Positions 7,421 to 15,155 of a stretch of DNA of 64,000 nucleotides are shown piece after piece (position 1 is the stretch's first letter; every line of letters begins with the position of its first letter). The position numbers and the translations under genes were made by a program. The notes under the pieces are model-generated. The model made no database searches, had not been told where the DNA came from, and saw only the letters and a list, made by a program, of their open reading frames with translations. This DNA comes from Neobacillus muris (GTDB taxonomy: Bacteria > Bacillota > Bacilli > Bacillales > Cytobacillaceae). The DNA is taken from the NCBI RefSeq assembly GCF_943193175.1, contig NZ_CALPDF010000005.1, positions 124,001 through 188,000 on the forward strand. Reading direction: 5' to 3'.

Positions 7421-7500
7421 CTCTCATTTCATCCTAAATTTGGATCATAGCCTTCTTATTTTTAAGCGCCCTCGAATAAACTATCCCTAAGGACACAGTT

Positions 7501-8343
7501 TTAAAATTCCTCGTATACAGCAGGGTCTTGATTGGCAATCCTTCCATCAGTTCGTGTTAATTGCGAAATCATCCCCATTTCCGTTTCATTCAGTGAAAAA
7601 TCAAAAATCGAGATGTTTTCAAGCTGTCTGGCCGGCGATGCAGACTTTGGAATGGAAATGGCCCCTAGTTGGTAATGCCAGCGCAAAACAATTTGAGGAA
7701 TTGACTTGCTATGACGTTCTGCAATGGTTTGCAGTGTATCAATTTGTAAATCTTTAAATCCACGGGTAAACGGGCTCCAAGATTCTGTTGCGATACTTTT
7801 TTCCTCATGGTATTTTCTTTGTTCTTCCTGATTAAAAAATGGATGCAATTCAATTTGATTGATACTTGGAATTACGCCTGTTTCCTGTTCCAGCCGCTCT
7901 ATATGCTCTGGCAAGAAATTGCATACCCCAATCGAACGGATCAATCCCCATTTTTTCGCATCAATCAATGCTTGCCAAGCCTCGACATATTTATCCTGAA
8001 TCGGGTTTGGCCAATGAATGAGGTATAAATCATAATAATCTAAGTTTGCGCGATATATGGATTCTTGAATCGCCGTAACGGCTTTATCATACTCCTGATA
8101 GCGTCCTGGCAATTTAGAGGTGATTCGCAATTCTGATCTGGGCACAGAACTGCGGCGAACAGCTTCTCCCACTGTTCCTTCATTTTCATAATTGTATGCG
8201 GAATCAAGGAGCCGGTACCCCATATCGATTGCACTCTGTATGGCAGCGACCCCTTCATTTCCCTTAAGCTTATAAGTTCCAAGACCAATCACCGGCAAAG
8301 TAAGACCATCATTTAGCGTCATTTCTGGAATAGAATTGCGCAA
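7501..8343 (-). CDS. Aldo/keto reductase
   Basis: 280 residues, the usual length of a monomeric NADPH-dependent (beta/alpha)8 aldo/keto reductase. The catalytic tetrad is visible: Asp in 'RLLDSAYNYENE', Tyr in the same motif, Lys in 'RITSKLPGR', His in 'LYLIHWPNP'. Signatures 'SIGVCNF' and the cofactor motif 'SIPKSASPARQLENISIFDF' are present. It reduces aldehydes or ketones such as methylglyoxal; this is B. subtilis YtbE/YvgN-type by pattern. It is a single-gene unit with its own terminator. It ends at 7501 with 'PAVYEEF'. Confidence 0.93.
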   Translation of the reverse strand: MRNSIPEMTLNDGLTLPVIGLGTYKLKGNEGVAAIQSAIDMGYRLLDSAYNYENEGTVGEAVRRSSVPRSELRITSKLPGRYQEYDKAVTAIQESIYRANLDYYDLYLIHWPNPIQDKYVEAWQALIDAKKWGLIRSIGVCNFLPEHIERLEQETGVIPSINQIELHPFFNQEEQRKYHEEKSIATESWSPFTRGFKDLQIDTLQTIAERHSKSIPQIVLRWHYQLGAISIPKSASPARQLENISIFDFSLNETEMGMISQLTRTDGRIANQDPAVYEEF

Positions 8344-8430
8344 TTTCCGTCACCTCAATCATTAGAATAATTTAAAAATATCATAGCGATTGAAAAAAAT
8401 CATGGCTTTTGTCTTTCATTTGGACTTTTC

Positions 8431-8457
8431 ACAAGCAGTCATCAATTACATAAGATA
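8431..8457 (+). promoter_or_regulatory. Sigma-K-like promoter for the first GerP-like gene
   Basis: AC (8431-8432), 16 bp, then CATA-AGA-TA (8449-8457) matches the sigma-K consensus (AC - N16/17 - CATAnnnTA). It lies 34 bp upstream of the GTG start at 8492. If real, the gene is expressed in the mother cell late in sporulation, as the gerP operon is. Confidence 0.55.
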
Positions 8458-8491
8458 AGTTACAGGACAGGAAAGAATGGGAGGAAATAAT

Positions 8492-8740
8492 GTGCCCTCG
8501 GTTATAACTTTAGGAGCTTTGAACGTCAATTCTCTTCAGCCGAGCTCTGTCGTTCAGGTAGGTGAGTTGGTGATTAATGGGATGGATGCAAACAGAAAAT
8601 ACAACTTGAACCTTGGGGGTATGTATGGTTTTGCCAATGCCGTTACGGGCAATTTAAATAATATTTCAGATAGTTTTGAAGCAGTCGATGGCGTGATCTT
8701 TGATCAGGATATTAAACCAAATCTTGCAGGGAATATATAA
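8492..8740 (+). CDS. GerPA/GerPF-like small spore protein (single repeat)
   Basis: 82 residues beginning 'MPSVITLGALNVNSL', from the GTG at 8492 seven bases after GGGAGG. An upstream ATG at 8477 overlaps the ribosome site and is less likely. The pattern I-x-N-V-N-S-L-x(2)-SS-x(3)-VGE, GMDAN-x-K-x-N, LGG-x(2)-G-x(2)-N, and DGV-x(2)-DQDIKPN is shared with the second half of the protein at 9496-9990. The general layout recalls GerPA/GerPF of the spore coat (start MPA-V, INS-x-G-S-S, SPK, DPD). A role in the permeability of the coat to germinants is inference. There is no Cys, signal peptide or membrane segment. Confidence 0.62.
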   Translation: MPSVITLGALNVNSLQPSSVVQVGELVINGMDANRKYNLNLGGMYGFANAVTGNLNNISDSFEAVDGVIFDQDIKPNLAGNI

Positions 8741-8772
8741 GGTTAAATAAATGACTTCCCTGCTTAGATAAA

Positions 8773-8813
8773 AAACAAACCCTTATTGATCCAACGAGGG
8801 TTTGTTCGTTTTT
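8773..8813. terminator. Bidirectional terminator between convergent spore genes
   Basis: ACAAACCCT (8775-8783) and AGGGTTTGT (8797-8805) form a 9-bp stem flanked by T-runs on both strands (TCGTTTTT on plus, GTTTTTTAT on minus). It ends the 8492-8740 gene and overlaps the last codons of the opposing gene. Confidence 0.8.
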
Positions 8814-9076
8814 GCCCTTTTATGGTATCCCTTTTCAGCCTCTGGCTTTTGTTCACTTTTGGCTGTTGATTCCTCTCCCTGTTTGGACAATGACGCAGTC
8901 ATTTGAGAAAAATTGTTCTTATCGCCATGAATGTTTCCTAACCCTTGATTATGTTGTTTACTGCTCTGAAAGTCTTCCAAAAAATTGTTGCCAATACTAA
9001 AGCAGGAAGCACTTTCAATCGTCCCAATTTTGATCGAGCCGATATGAAAGGTTGGAGATAGAATAGTGGCAGCCAT
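8783..9076 (-). CDS. GerP-like small protein with charged tail
   Basis: 97 residues. The first ~60 fit the repeat shared by its neighbours: 'FHIGSIKIGTIESASCFSIGN', 'FQSSKQHNQGLGNIHGDKNN'. The last ~35 are a Lys/Glu-rich, probably disordered tail ('GEESTAKSEQKPEAEKGYHKRAKTNK' region). It starts 3 bp after the upstream gene's stop, within reach of GGGAGG inside that gene's end, so the two are translationally linked. No known name is recognised. A spore-coat role is inferred from neighbours. Confidence 0.6.
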   Translation of the reverse strand: MAATILSPTFHIGSIKIGTIESASCFSIGNNFLEDFQSSKQHNQGLGNIHGDKNNFSQMTASLSKQGEESTAKSEQKPEAEKGYHKRAKTNKPSLDQ

Positions 9077-9079
9077 GAA

Positions 9080-9280
9080 TTACTCATCCTCCCGTTTTCC
9101 ATTGCCGATAATCCAATAACTCTCCAAAATCATATTCCTATTCCCATCCAATTTTCCAACTACTTCGTTGGTAATTTTTTTAGATTGGAAAGTTTTAAGA
9201 GTATTTTTTTCACCCAGAAATATTCCAGCCGAGGGGCCGATCCTAGTGATGTTAATGTTCCCTAATGCCAATTTGATCAT
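9080..9280 (-). CDS. GerP-like small protein (single repeat)
   Basis: 66 residues, starting 'MIKLALGNINITRIGPSAGIFLGEKN' at the ATG of 9280 behind GGGGAAGGG. Longer upstream starts have no ribosome site. It matches the first half of the 9496-9990 protein closely ('SAGIFLGEKNT' versus 'QSGIFIGERNT', 'NEVVGKLDGNRNMIL' versus 'NQVVGSISGESNLLL'). It is the first gene of a two-gene unit with the 8783-9076 gene. Its function is unknown beyond a probable spore-coat association. Confidence 0.6.
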   Translation of the reverse strand: MIKLALGNINITRIGPSAGIFLGEKNTLKTFQSKKITNEVVGKLDGNRNMILESYWIIGNGKREDE

Positions 9281-9428
9281 AGAAATCCCTTCCCCTTTTG
9301 AGCCCTTTGTCAAATGAAAACAGCAGCTAGTTTTTAGGAATAAGTTCCCCGCTCCTAACCATTGCTTTCTCTTATGTAGGATATTCCAGCTAATGGGCGA
9401 ATGACACAATGTTTTTTTGCGGCAGTCT

Positions 9429-9457
9429 CACGCTTTTTTCCCCATAAACATACGCTA
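9429..9457 (+). promoter_or_regulatory. Sigma-K-like promoter for the tandem-repeat GerP-like gene
   Basis: AC at 9430-9431, 17 bp, then CATA-CGC-TA (9449-9457) fits the sigma-K pattern. The start codon is 39 bp downstream. It is weaker evidence alone, but it repeats the arrangement seen before the 8492 gene. Confidence 0.4.
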
Positions 9458-9495
9458 CCATTAGCAAATTTAAAAACAAATGTGGTGAACCATAG

Positions 9496-9990
9496 ATGTT
9501 AAAATCCTCACATTTTCACTTTAATGGAGATATAAAGGTGCAAACCATGCAGAGACAGTCAGGGATATTTATTGGGGAACGCAACACAGCGATTGGCTGG
9601 AATGCCCATGGGAAGGAAAATCAAGTGGTTGGCAGCATAAGCGGAGAATCCAATCTGCTCTTGGGAAATTTTTTCCTATTAAATGATCCTGACATCGTAG
9701 ATACTCCAATCGATGACCGTGACTTTAACCTGCATCTTGAACACCCAAATGACGATCATACAACCCATTTCACGCTTGACAATATCAATGTCAATGCCAT
9801 GGTGAATAGTAATTCTATTAACGTTGGAAAAGGACATATAAATGGAATGGATGCGAACGAAAAAGTCAATTACTCGCTAGGGAATTTATACGGAGACAAA
9901 AACCACATCCAAGATAATGCAAATATCGTTCATGATCAGGATATGGTAGACGGAGTGATGAATGACCAGGACATCAAACTAAATATGTAA
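9496..9990 (+). CDS. GerP-like protein with two tandem repeats
   Basis: 164 residues made of two copies of the repeat found singly in neighbours. Copy 1 (about residues 6-78) has 'IKVQTMQRQSGIFIGERN', 'GWNAHGKENQVVGSISGESN' and 'DIVDTPIDDRDFNL'. Copy 2 (about 91-164) has 'INVNAMVNSNSINVGKG', 'GMDANEKVNYSLGNLYGDKN' and 'DMVDGVMNDQDIKLN'. Copy 2 is nearest to the 8492-8740 protein and copy 1 to the 9080-9280 protein, so it looks like a fusion or the ancestor of both. A DD-H-TTH linker separates them. It starts at ATG 9496 with GGTGA upstream. Confidence 0.62.
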   Translation: MLKSSHFHFNGDIKVQTMQRQSGIFIGERNTAIGWNAHGKENQVVGSISGESNLLLGNFFLLNDPDIVDTPIDDRDFNLHLEHPNDDHTTHFTLDNINVNAMVNSNSINVGKGHINGMDANEKVNYSLGNLYGDKNHIQDNANIVHDQDMVDGVMNDQDIKLNM

Positions 9991-10021
9991 AAGAAAATGA
10001 ACAATCAACTATGTACGGGGG

Positions 10022-10408
10022 CTAATGAATATCCTCCTTACGGATACGATAACCCTTTGAGGTTTTTTCCATTTTCTTTTCAAGGGAAGAGGTTTCTGAC
10101 AGAACTTGTTTTTTTGCCATTTCCTTGTCAACCTTTTCGTGAAGTGTTTTGGCCAAGTCCTCTGTGCTGCTAATATGATTGCCAATAATTAATTTCCCGC
10201 TCAATTGGTCAATTTCAATACTGTCTAACCGGAAAATCATGTTTTCGATTTGATCCAACTCGACATGATCAAAATGAAAAGTATTTCCTGCCCCTTCATT
10301 TTGTTTCTGTTCCAATAACTCAATAATCCTATCTAACTTTGTTACAATAAGGGAGTTTACTCGGTTTGAATCTGTTCGTTTTCTTTTAAAAGAAAAATAT
10401 TTAAACAT
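10022..10408 (-). CDS. GerPC-like coiled-coil protein
   Basis: 128 residues from ATG 10408 directly after GGGGGGAG. A basic N-terminus ('FSFKRKRTDSNR') leads to a heptad-rich helix ('VTKLDRIIELLEQKQNEG'), then 'FHFDHVELDQIENMIFRLDSIEIDQLSGKLIIGN', resembling GerPC's 'IEYKFDQL-x-LEGTLNIGL' stretch, and a Lys/Glu-rich C-terminus. GerPC is needed for coat permeability to germinants and is encoded with GerPA/PF. Position beside four GerP-like genes supports the link. Similarity is by eye only. Confidence 0.55.
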   Translation of the reverse strand: MFKYFSFKRKRTDSNRVNSLIVTKLDRIIELLEQKQNEGAGNTFHFDHVELDQIENMIFRLDSIEIDQLSGKLIIGNHISSTEDLAKTLHEKVDKEMAKKQVLSETSSLEKKMEKTSKGYRIRKEDIH

Positions 10409-10619
10409 AAACTCCCCCCTTAAGCAGACCGTATAGGAGCGGTCCAACATGTACAAGTTCCGATTGCCATCAGTATTGATTATTCCTATACCTATTCCAA
10501 TTTTATGCTTAAAAAATGGAACTTAGTATTTTAATGACACTTCCACGGGCTATGCTCCAACGTTGATACCCGCTTCAACAAGCTGCATGGATAACTTTTT
10601 TTCATCCCCCGGGGCTTTG

Positions 10620-11327
10620 CTAAACCGTCATTTTCCAGCTTGATAAAGCCAGCCAGTTTTCTTTTTCTTTATAATCAGGCATGATTTTCCCGACAAGGCG
10701 CCAGAAGGATCGGTCATGGTTCAGATGAATCATATGGCACATTTCATGGACGACTACATAGTCGATTACTTCCCGCGGTGCCATTGCCAGCCGCCAATTG
10801 AAGGTTAACTCCCGCTTCGAATCACAGGTTCCCCAGGTAGTCTTGCTATCCGAGATACGGATGGAACGCGGTTTGGTTTTGAAATGGCTTTGGCAGGAAG
10901 CCATACTTTTTTCCACCAGCGCCTTACACTGCTGATAATAAAATCGCTTTAATGCTTGTCTGATTTTTTCCGTGTCATGCTGCTTTACGTATATATGAAG
11001 CTTCTCTTCCTTGAACAGTACATGCTCTTGCATGATATGGTGATCCTCAAAAATCTCAATGGGATAGGCTTTCCCTAAATAAAGAAAACTTTCACCGTAT
11101 TTATACGCCTTTTTCTCTGGTCCAAGCAGCCGGTCCTGCTTTTCTTTTATTTTTTGTAAAATAGGTCCCCAGTTTTCCTCTAACACCTGATGTACGCTCT
11201 CATCTATTATCCCTTTTGGGGCCAGGACCTCCACATGGCCATAACCATCAATCAAAATGGCAATCGATTTACGATTTTTGTACTTGATTTCAAAACGTAT
11301 GGTTTCACCTAAGTAGGTATGTATCAT
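10620..11327 (-). CDS. SprT/YgjP-like zinc metallopeptidase (DUF45)
   Basis: 235 residues. The zinc site HExxH is in 'VVHEMCHMIHLNHDRSFW', followed by the third-ligand His in the same H-x(4)-H-x(3)-H arrangement. 'TTWGTCDSKRELTFNWRLAMAPREVIDYVVVHE' is the hallmark stretch of the YgjP/WLM-like family (COG1451). The N-terminal half is a beta-rich region with 'VEVLAPKGI'. These are cytoplasmic, poorly characterised metal-dependent hydrolases. It starts at ATG 11327 and lies 28 bp after the DUF1456 gene. Confidence 0.88.
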   Translation of the reverse strand: MIHTYLGETIRFEIKYKNRKSIAILIDGYGHVEVLAPKGIIDESVHQVLEENWGPILQKIKEKQDRLLGPEKKAYKYGESFLYLGKAYPIEIFEDHHIMQEHVLFKEEKLHIYVKQHDTEKIRQALKRFYYQQCKALVEKSMASCQSHFKTKPRSIRISDSKTTWGTCDSKRELTFNWRLAMAPREVIDYVVVHEMCHMIHLNHDRSFWRLVGKIMPDYKEKENWLALSSWKMTV

Positions 11328-11355
11328 CTAATCACCTATACCCCATATTCTAGCT

Positions 11356-11853
11356 TTATCCCCTGTATTTGAGCGCCAGCCCTTTTAAGAAATTCCTGGC
11401 AAATTTATCTCCACACTCTTTATAATTCTTATGTCCCTCTTTTCTTAACAAAGCGCCGAGTTCCCCTTTGGAAACCGTGATTCCTGCCCTTTCAAAGATA
11501 TCGAGCATATCCTCGGTGGTCAAGGATAAGGCAATTTTCACTTTTTTCAACAGAAGATTATTCATGTTTGTGCTTTTCTTGATTGATGGCTCTGGTGTAA
11601 CAGGCTGTCCTGGTATCGGCTCTTGTTTTCCTCTTTTAAAAATTATGAAGCCATTTAAAAAGGAATCCAACATGCTGTTATTGCATCTGATTTGATCATC
11701 ACTTTCCTCCGCATCATCGTCCGATTTTATCAGAATCTTTATGACTTCTGGTACCGTCACATCCATGCCGCCGAGTTTAAAAATCTCTGCCATTTCTTTA
11801 TTTTTTATTTCCAATGCATATCTCAGTCTGATTAATATATCGTTATTGTCCAT
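11356..11853 (-). CDS. DUF1456 (YehS-like) protein
   Basis: 165 residues with two copies of one helical module: 'DILIRLRYALEIKNKEMAEIFKLGGMDVTVPEVIKIL' and 'LLKKVKIALSLTTEDMLDIFERAGITVSKGELGALLRKEGHKNYKECGDKFARNFLKGL'. This duplicated layout is DUF1456 (E. coli YehS). The linker between them is Pro/Asn-rich. The function is unknown and the protein is soluble. The start at 11853 follows GGAGG by six bases, and it is probably co-transcribed with the downstream metallopeptidase. Confidence 0.85.
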   Translation of the reverse strand: MDNNDILIRLRYALEIKNKEMAEIFKLGGMDVTVPEVIKILIKSDDDAEESDDQIRCNNSMLDSFLNGFIIFKRGKQEPIPGQPVTPEPSIKKSTNMNNLLLKKVKIALSLTTEDMLDIFERAGITVSKGELGALLRKEGHKNYKECGDKFARNFLKGLALKYRG

Positions 11854-11990
11854 ATTGGACCTCCCAAAGGAATATTTGTTTATTTCAATTTTGGCACATT
11901 TGATTAATATAATACTTTTTCTGTGTAATTACCATACTGAAATCTCGCCTGCCCCTTAGGCAGCAATCAACACCCTTCCCAATCTGCACA

Positions 11991-12064
11991 AAAAAAGCGC
12001 CTATCACGCCCTATATAACGTCGAAGAGTATTCGACAAATGAATGGATGCGACAGGCACTTACA
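11991..12064. repeat. Dispersed hairpin repeat, copy B
   Basis: Outer arms GCGCCTATCACG and GTGCCTGTCGC (read on minus) pair imperfectly, and an inner dyad GTCGAA-x5-TTCGAC is present. The inner stretch CGTCGAAGAGTATTCGAC aligns with TGTCGATAAGTATTCAAC of copy C (14 of 18 identical). It lies just past the 3' end of the Cof phosphatase gene and may also serve as its terminator. Confidence 0.6.
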
Positions 12065-12076
12065 TGTATGCTTTTG

Positions 12077-12889
12077 TTATTTGTTTAACACCAAATTTTC
12101 AATCGCATAGGCGACTCCATTTTCATTATTGGATAATGTATGGAACTGAGCCGCTTCTTTTACGACTGATTCAGCATTGCCCATGGCAACTCCACAGCCA
12201 GCATACTCGATCATACTTAAATCATTCTCGCCATCCCCGATACAAATGACTTCTTCCCGTTTAATAGAAAGTTTTTCAGCCAGTTGTTTTACGGCATTTC
12301 CTTTGCTGACACGTGGATCCAGAATTTCTAAAAAGAACGGAGCACTTTTAACCAGTGTATATTTATCCCAGATGGATTCAGGTATTTTTGAAATAATATG
12401 ATTTAAGCGTTCCGGTTCATCAATATACATGACTTTCGGAATAATCATGTCTTTTGGCACCTCATCGATTGGCCTATAATGGAGTGGAATTTGATTGATA
12501 TGGGCCTCATGGATGGTGTATCGGTTAATTTCTCTATTTGGTGTATAAAGATTTTCGGTATCAAAGAAATGAAGCGGTGAATTTATTTTTAGGCTTAATT
12601 CGTATAATTCTTTTAAGTCTTCATATGCTAAGGTAATTTGAGATTCTACCTCATTGGTGTGAGTATTTTGCACAAGCGCCCCATTAAATGTAACAACATA
12701 GTCATCTTTATCATTTAATTTCAATTCTTCAACAATCGATTGGACACCGACGATTGGCCTCCCTGTGCAGATAACAACCCTCACTCCTTTTGCTCTTGCA
12801 GCTTGAATAGCGTCATTTACTTCTTTTGTGATTTCTTTTCGATCATTCATCAGCGTACCATCAATATCTATTGCCACTAATTTATACAA
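12077..12889 (-). CDS. Cof-type HAD phosphatase (YidA-like)
   Basis: 270 residues from TTG 12889, seven bases after TTAGGAGG. This gives 'MYKLVAIDIDGTLMNDRKEI' and the length of YidA; an ATG at 12934 would put the ribosome site inside the gene. HAD motifs: 'DIDGTL' (I), 'VVICTGRP' (II), the Lys in 'SKGNAVKQLAEKL' (III), 'CIGDGENDLSMIEYAGCGVAMGNA' (IV), with a type C2B cap between II and III. Such enzymes dephosphorylate sugar phosphates and related metabolites. It lies 61 bp after a second Cof gene on the same strand. Confidence 0.92.
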   Translation of the reverse strand: MYKLVAIDIDGTLMNDRKEITKEVNDAIQAARAKGVRVVICTGRPIVGVQSIVEELKLNDKDDYVVTFNGALVQNTHTNEVESQITLAYEDLKELYELSLKINSPLHFFDTENLYTPNREINRYTIHEAHINQIPLHYRPIDEVPKDMIIPKVMYIDEPERLNHIISKIPESIWDKYTLVKSAPFFLEILDPRVSKGNAVKQLAEKLSIKREEVICIGDGENDLSMIEYAGCGVAMGNAESVVKEAAQFHTLSNNENGVAYAIENLVLNK

Positions 12890-12950
12890 ATCGCTACCTC
12901 CTAAATCATGTAACTGCATGCAACCATTTCTCAATCACTTATCTGACCGC

Positions 12951-13853
12951 TCATACATTCGTCATCATATATTTACGATCATTTTTCTCCGTTTCTTTTA
13001 AAATATAATGCTCGATGGCATAAGCTACCCCGTTTTCATCGTTTGTAAGTGTAACTAAATCACACATTTCTTTAATGTGTTCCTTCGCATTTCCCATGGC
13101 AATCGACAATCCAGCAGTCTCGAACATCGGGATATCGTTATTTTCGTCCCCGATAGCCACTGTATCTTCCAAAGGAATATCGAAATAGTCTGCCATTACT
13201 TTTAGTCCATTCCCTTTATTCCCATCCATATGCATCACTTCGATATTAAAGGGAGAAGAAGTGGAAATATATCCATCCTTTACTGACTCTATATTAGAAA
13301 TCAAACGATGCTTTTGTTCTGGAACCAATATTAAGGCAAAGAATTTCTGGATTTCCAGTCCTTCTTTATTGAGTAGTTCTTCAATATGGTTAAAACTTAA
13401 AGCCAGCTCTGATTCCACAGGATTTCTCGTCATTCGCTCAAAATTTTCATTTTCATAGTGTTCATCTGGAATAAGTCCAGAGTCAAGCACTTCATCCAAG
13501 CGTTTTTTCCAGTCCTTCGGCATATAAACTCCCATGTTCGTATAAACCTTATAGGGGATACGCTCATTATCCAGGCTTAAAGCAACACTGCGAACTTGAT
13601 CAGGGTTCAATGAAGTAAGTTCAAGCAGTTTTCCATCTGCATATACAGCAGTACCGTTGCTGGCTCCAATTGGACAATCCAAGTCGTATTTTTGCAAGAG
13701 TGCATGAATGGATTCCGGGGATCTGCCTGACAAAACCATTACAATATGCCCCATCGATTGAGCCTTTTTTATTGCTAAGATATTTTCTCGATTAACTTCA
13801 TTTATAGAATTGACGGTTGTGCCGTCCATATCAAGTGCGATCAGTTTCATCAT
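12951..13853 (-). CDS. Cof-type HAD phosphatase
   Basis: 300 residues. Motifs: 'ALDMDGTTV' (I), 'VMVLSGRSPE' (II), the Lys in 'DGNKGNGLKVMADYF' (III), 'AIGDENNDIPMFETAGLSIAMGNA' (IV), with a C2B cap. The GTT after DMDG, where most relatives have TLL/TLV, is normal variation. Substrates are likely sugar phosphates. Start ATG 13853 (or 13850) follows GAGGAG. A terminator-like hairpin lies between any upstream promoter and this ribosome site. The C-terminus 'EKNDRKYMMTNV' extends slightly beyond the usual end. It is probably co-transcribed with the downstream YidA-like gene. Confidence 0.9.
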   Translation of the reverse strand: MMKLIALDMDGTTVNSINEVNRENILAIKKAQSMGHIVMVLSGRSPESIHALLQKYDLDCPIGASNGTAVYADGKLLELTSLNPDQVRSVALSLDNERIPYKVYTNMGVYMPKDWKKRLDEVLDSGLIPDEHYENENFERMTRNPVESELALSFNHIEELLNKEGLEIQKFFALILVPEQKHRLISNIESVKDGYISTSSPFNIEVMHMDGNKGNGLKVMADYFDIPLEDTVAIGDENNDIPMFETAGLSIAMGNAKEHIKEMCDLVTLTNDENGVAYAIEHYILKETEKNDRKYMMTNV

Positions 13854-13866
13854 TCATTCTCCTCGT

Positions 13867-13892
13867 AAAAAAATGACCCCTTTTTGAGGTCA
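13867..13892 (-). terminator. Terminator-like hairpin in the leader of the Cof phosphatase gene
   Basis: On the minus strand TGACCTC and GGGGTCA form a 7-bp stem (one G-U) with a 5-nt A loop, followed by a seven-T run. It ends just before the GAGGAG ribosome site. No minus-strand gene lies upstream before the divergent cdaR promoter region, so it may be an attenuator. Confidence 0.6.
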
Positions 13893-14093
13893 AAAGTTGC
13901 GAAAGCAGCTTTTTCATTATTTCATATAATTTTTCTTTTATCCATTTTTTTGAACGTTTTTGTTGCTCTTACCGTGATATTATAGAATTATTTATTGTGA
14001 CGATTTCAAAAAATAGATCCTTATTTTTTTCACTTTTCATATAAGAAAATCTCGGAAGCATTTGAAGCAAGGGACCAAAAAGGAGCAGCGGCT

Positions 14094-15122
14094 ATGTATG
14101 AATTGACCTCTATTCAAGCTCAAAATATTGTGAATAAAATGATGAAGGATATTCCTTATAATATTAATATAATGGATAAAAATGGAATCATTATTGGGAG
14201 CGGCAATAAAGAAAGGATCGGCACGCTGCATCAAGGTGCTGCAGCGGCTATAAAACAAAGGAGAATAGTAGAGATCAATAAAGATGAAGAATTTGTAAAA
14301 AAGGGGATCAATCTGCCCATTGATATTAATGGAAAAATTGTCGGCGTCGTAGGGATTACCGGCGAGGTAAAAGAAACGAGGCCCTTTGGAAATCTAGTAA
14401 AGTCCACCGTTATTTTGTTAATTGAACAGAGTGCTGCCATAGAAAGAGAAAATCTTGAAAAGAACCTAAAACAAGATTTTTTCCACAGCATAACCGAACC
14501 ATCTGCCGTCTATTCTAAAGAACTAATCGACCAGGCGTTATCCTATGGTATCCAATTAAACAATCCTTCTCAAATCGTGTATGCAGAATTTCCTTACGAG
14601 GTCGAAGAGGACACCATTAAAAAAGATCCTGTATTTAAAACATCTAATACTTCGCTTTGTTTCATTGTTCAGGACCCAAATCAGACCGATGAACTGACCA
14701 AACAGCTTGAAGCTGAACATCCAGATGCATGGCTTTCCATTAGTAAGATGAACAAAAAAATTTCCGATGGCTTTTTTCAAGCAAAATCTTCTATGCGGAT
14801 CCTGCAGGGTGTATTTTTAAATCAAAAAATCATTTCCTATGAGGATTGTGAATTTATAGCAGATATGTCCGAACTTCAAAGGAATAATCCCAAATCTGAA
14901 CGGTTAATCCCTTTGCTTGAAAAACATGAGGATTTGATAAAAACGCTGCAGGTTTATCTAACCTGTAATATGAATGCGAATGAAACAGCCAGCCGGATGA
15001 TCATTCATCGTAACACTTTAAACTACCGATTGAACAGAATTCATAAAATAACAGGCAAAGATCCAAAAAAAATATTGGAACTCATAGAATTAATTTTTTT
15101 GCTTATTCATCGAGTGCATTAA
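14094..15122 (+). CDS. cdaR: CdaR-type sugar-diacid regulator
   Basis: 342 residues. The N-terminal sugar-diacid recognition domain (about 5-135) includes 'NIMDKNGIIIGSGNKERIGTLHQGA' and 'GVVGITGEVKETRPFGNLVK'. A middle region follows, then a C-terminal PucR-type helix-turn-helix: 'LQVYLTCNMNANETASRMIIHRNTLNYRLNRIHKITG'. CdaR proteins activate genes for glycerate, glucarate or galactarate use. The ATG at 14094 follows AAGGAG. It is transcribed toward the glycerate kinase/GntP pair, whose expression it probably controls. Confidence 0.9.
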   Translation: MYELTSIQAQNIVNKMMKDIPYNINIMDKNGIIIGSGNKERIGTLHQGAAAAIKQRRIVEINKDEEFVKKGINLPIDINGKIVGVVGITGEVKETRPFGNLVKSTVILLIEQSAAIERENLEKNLKQDFFHSITEPSAVYSKELIDQALSYGIQLNNPSQIVYAEFPYEVEEDTIKKDPVFKTSNTSLCFIVQDPNQTDELTKQLEAEHPDAWLSISKMNKKISDGFFQAKSSMRILQGVFLNQKIISYEDCEFIADMSELQRNNPKSERLIPLLEKHEDLIKTLQVYLTCNMNANETASRMIIHRNTLNYRLNRIHKITGKDPKKILELIELIFLLIHRVH

Positions 15123-15153
15123 AAGAAGAGGATGCATGGGCATCCTCTTCTGC
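15123..15153. terminator. Bidirectional terminator between cdaR and glycerate kinase
   Basis: AGAAGAGGATGC and GCATCCTCTTCT form a perfect 12-bp stem with a 4-nt loop. T-rich sequence follows on both strands (GCGTTTATTTT on plus, TTTT on minus). Confidence 0.9.
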
Positions 15154-15155
15154 GT

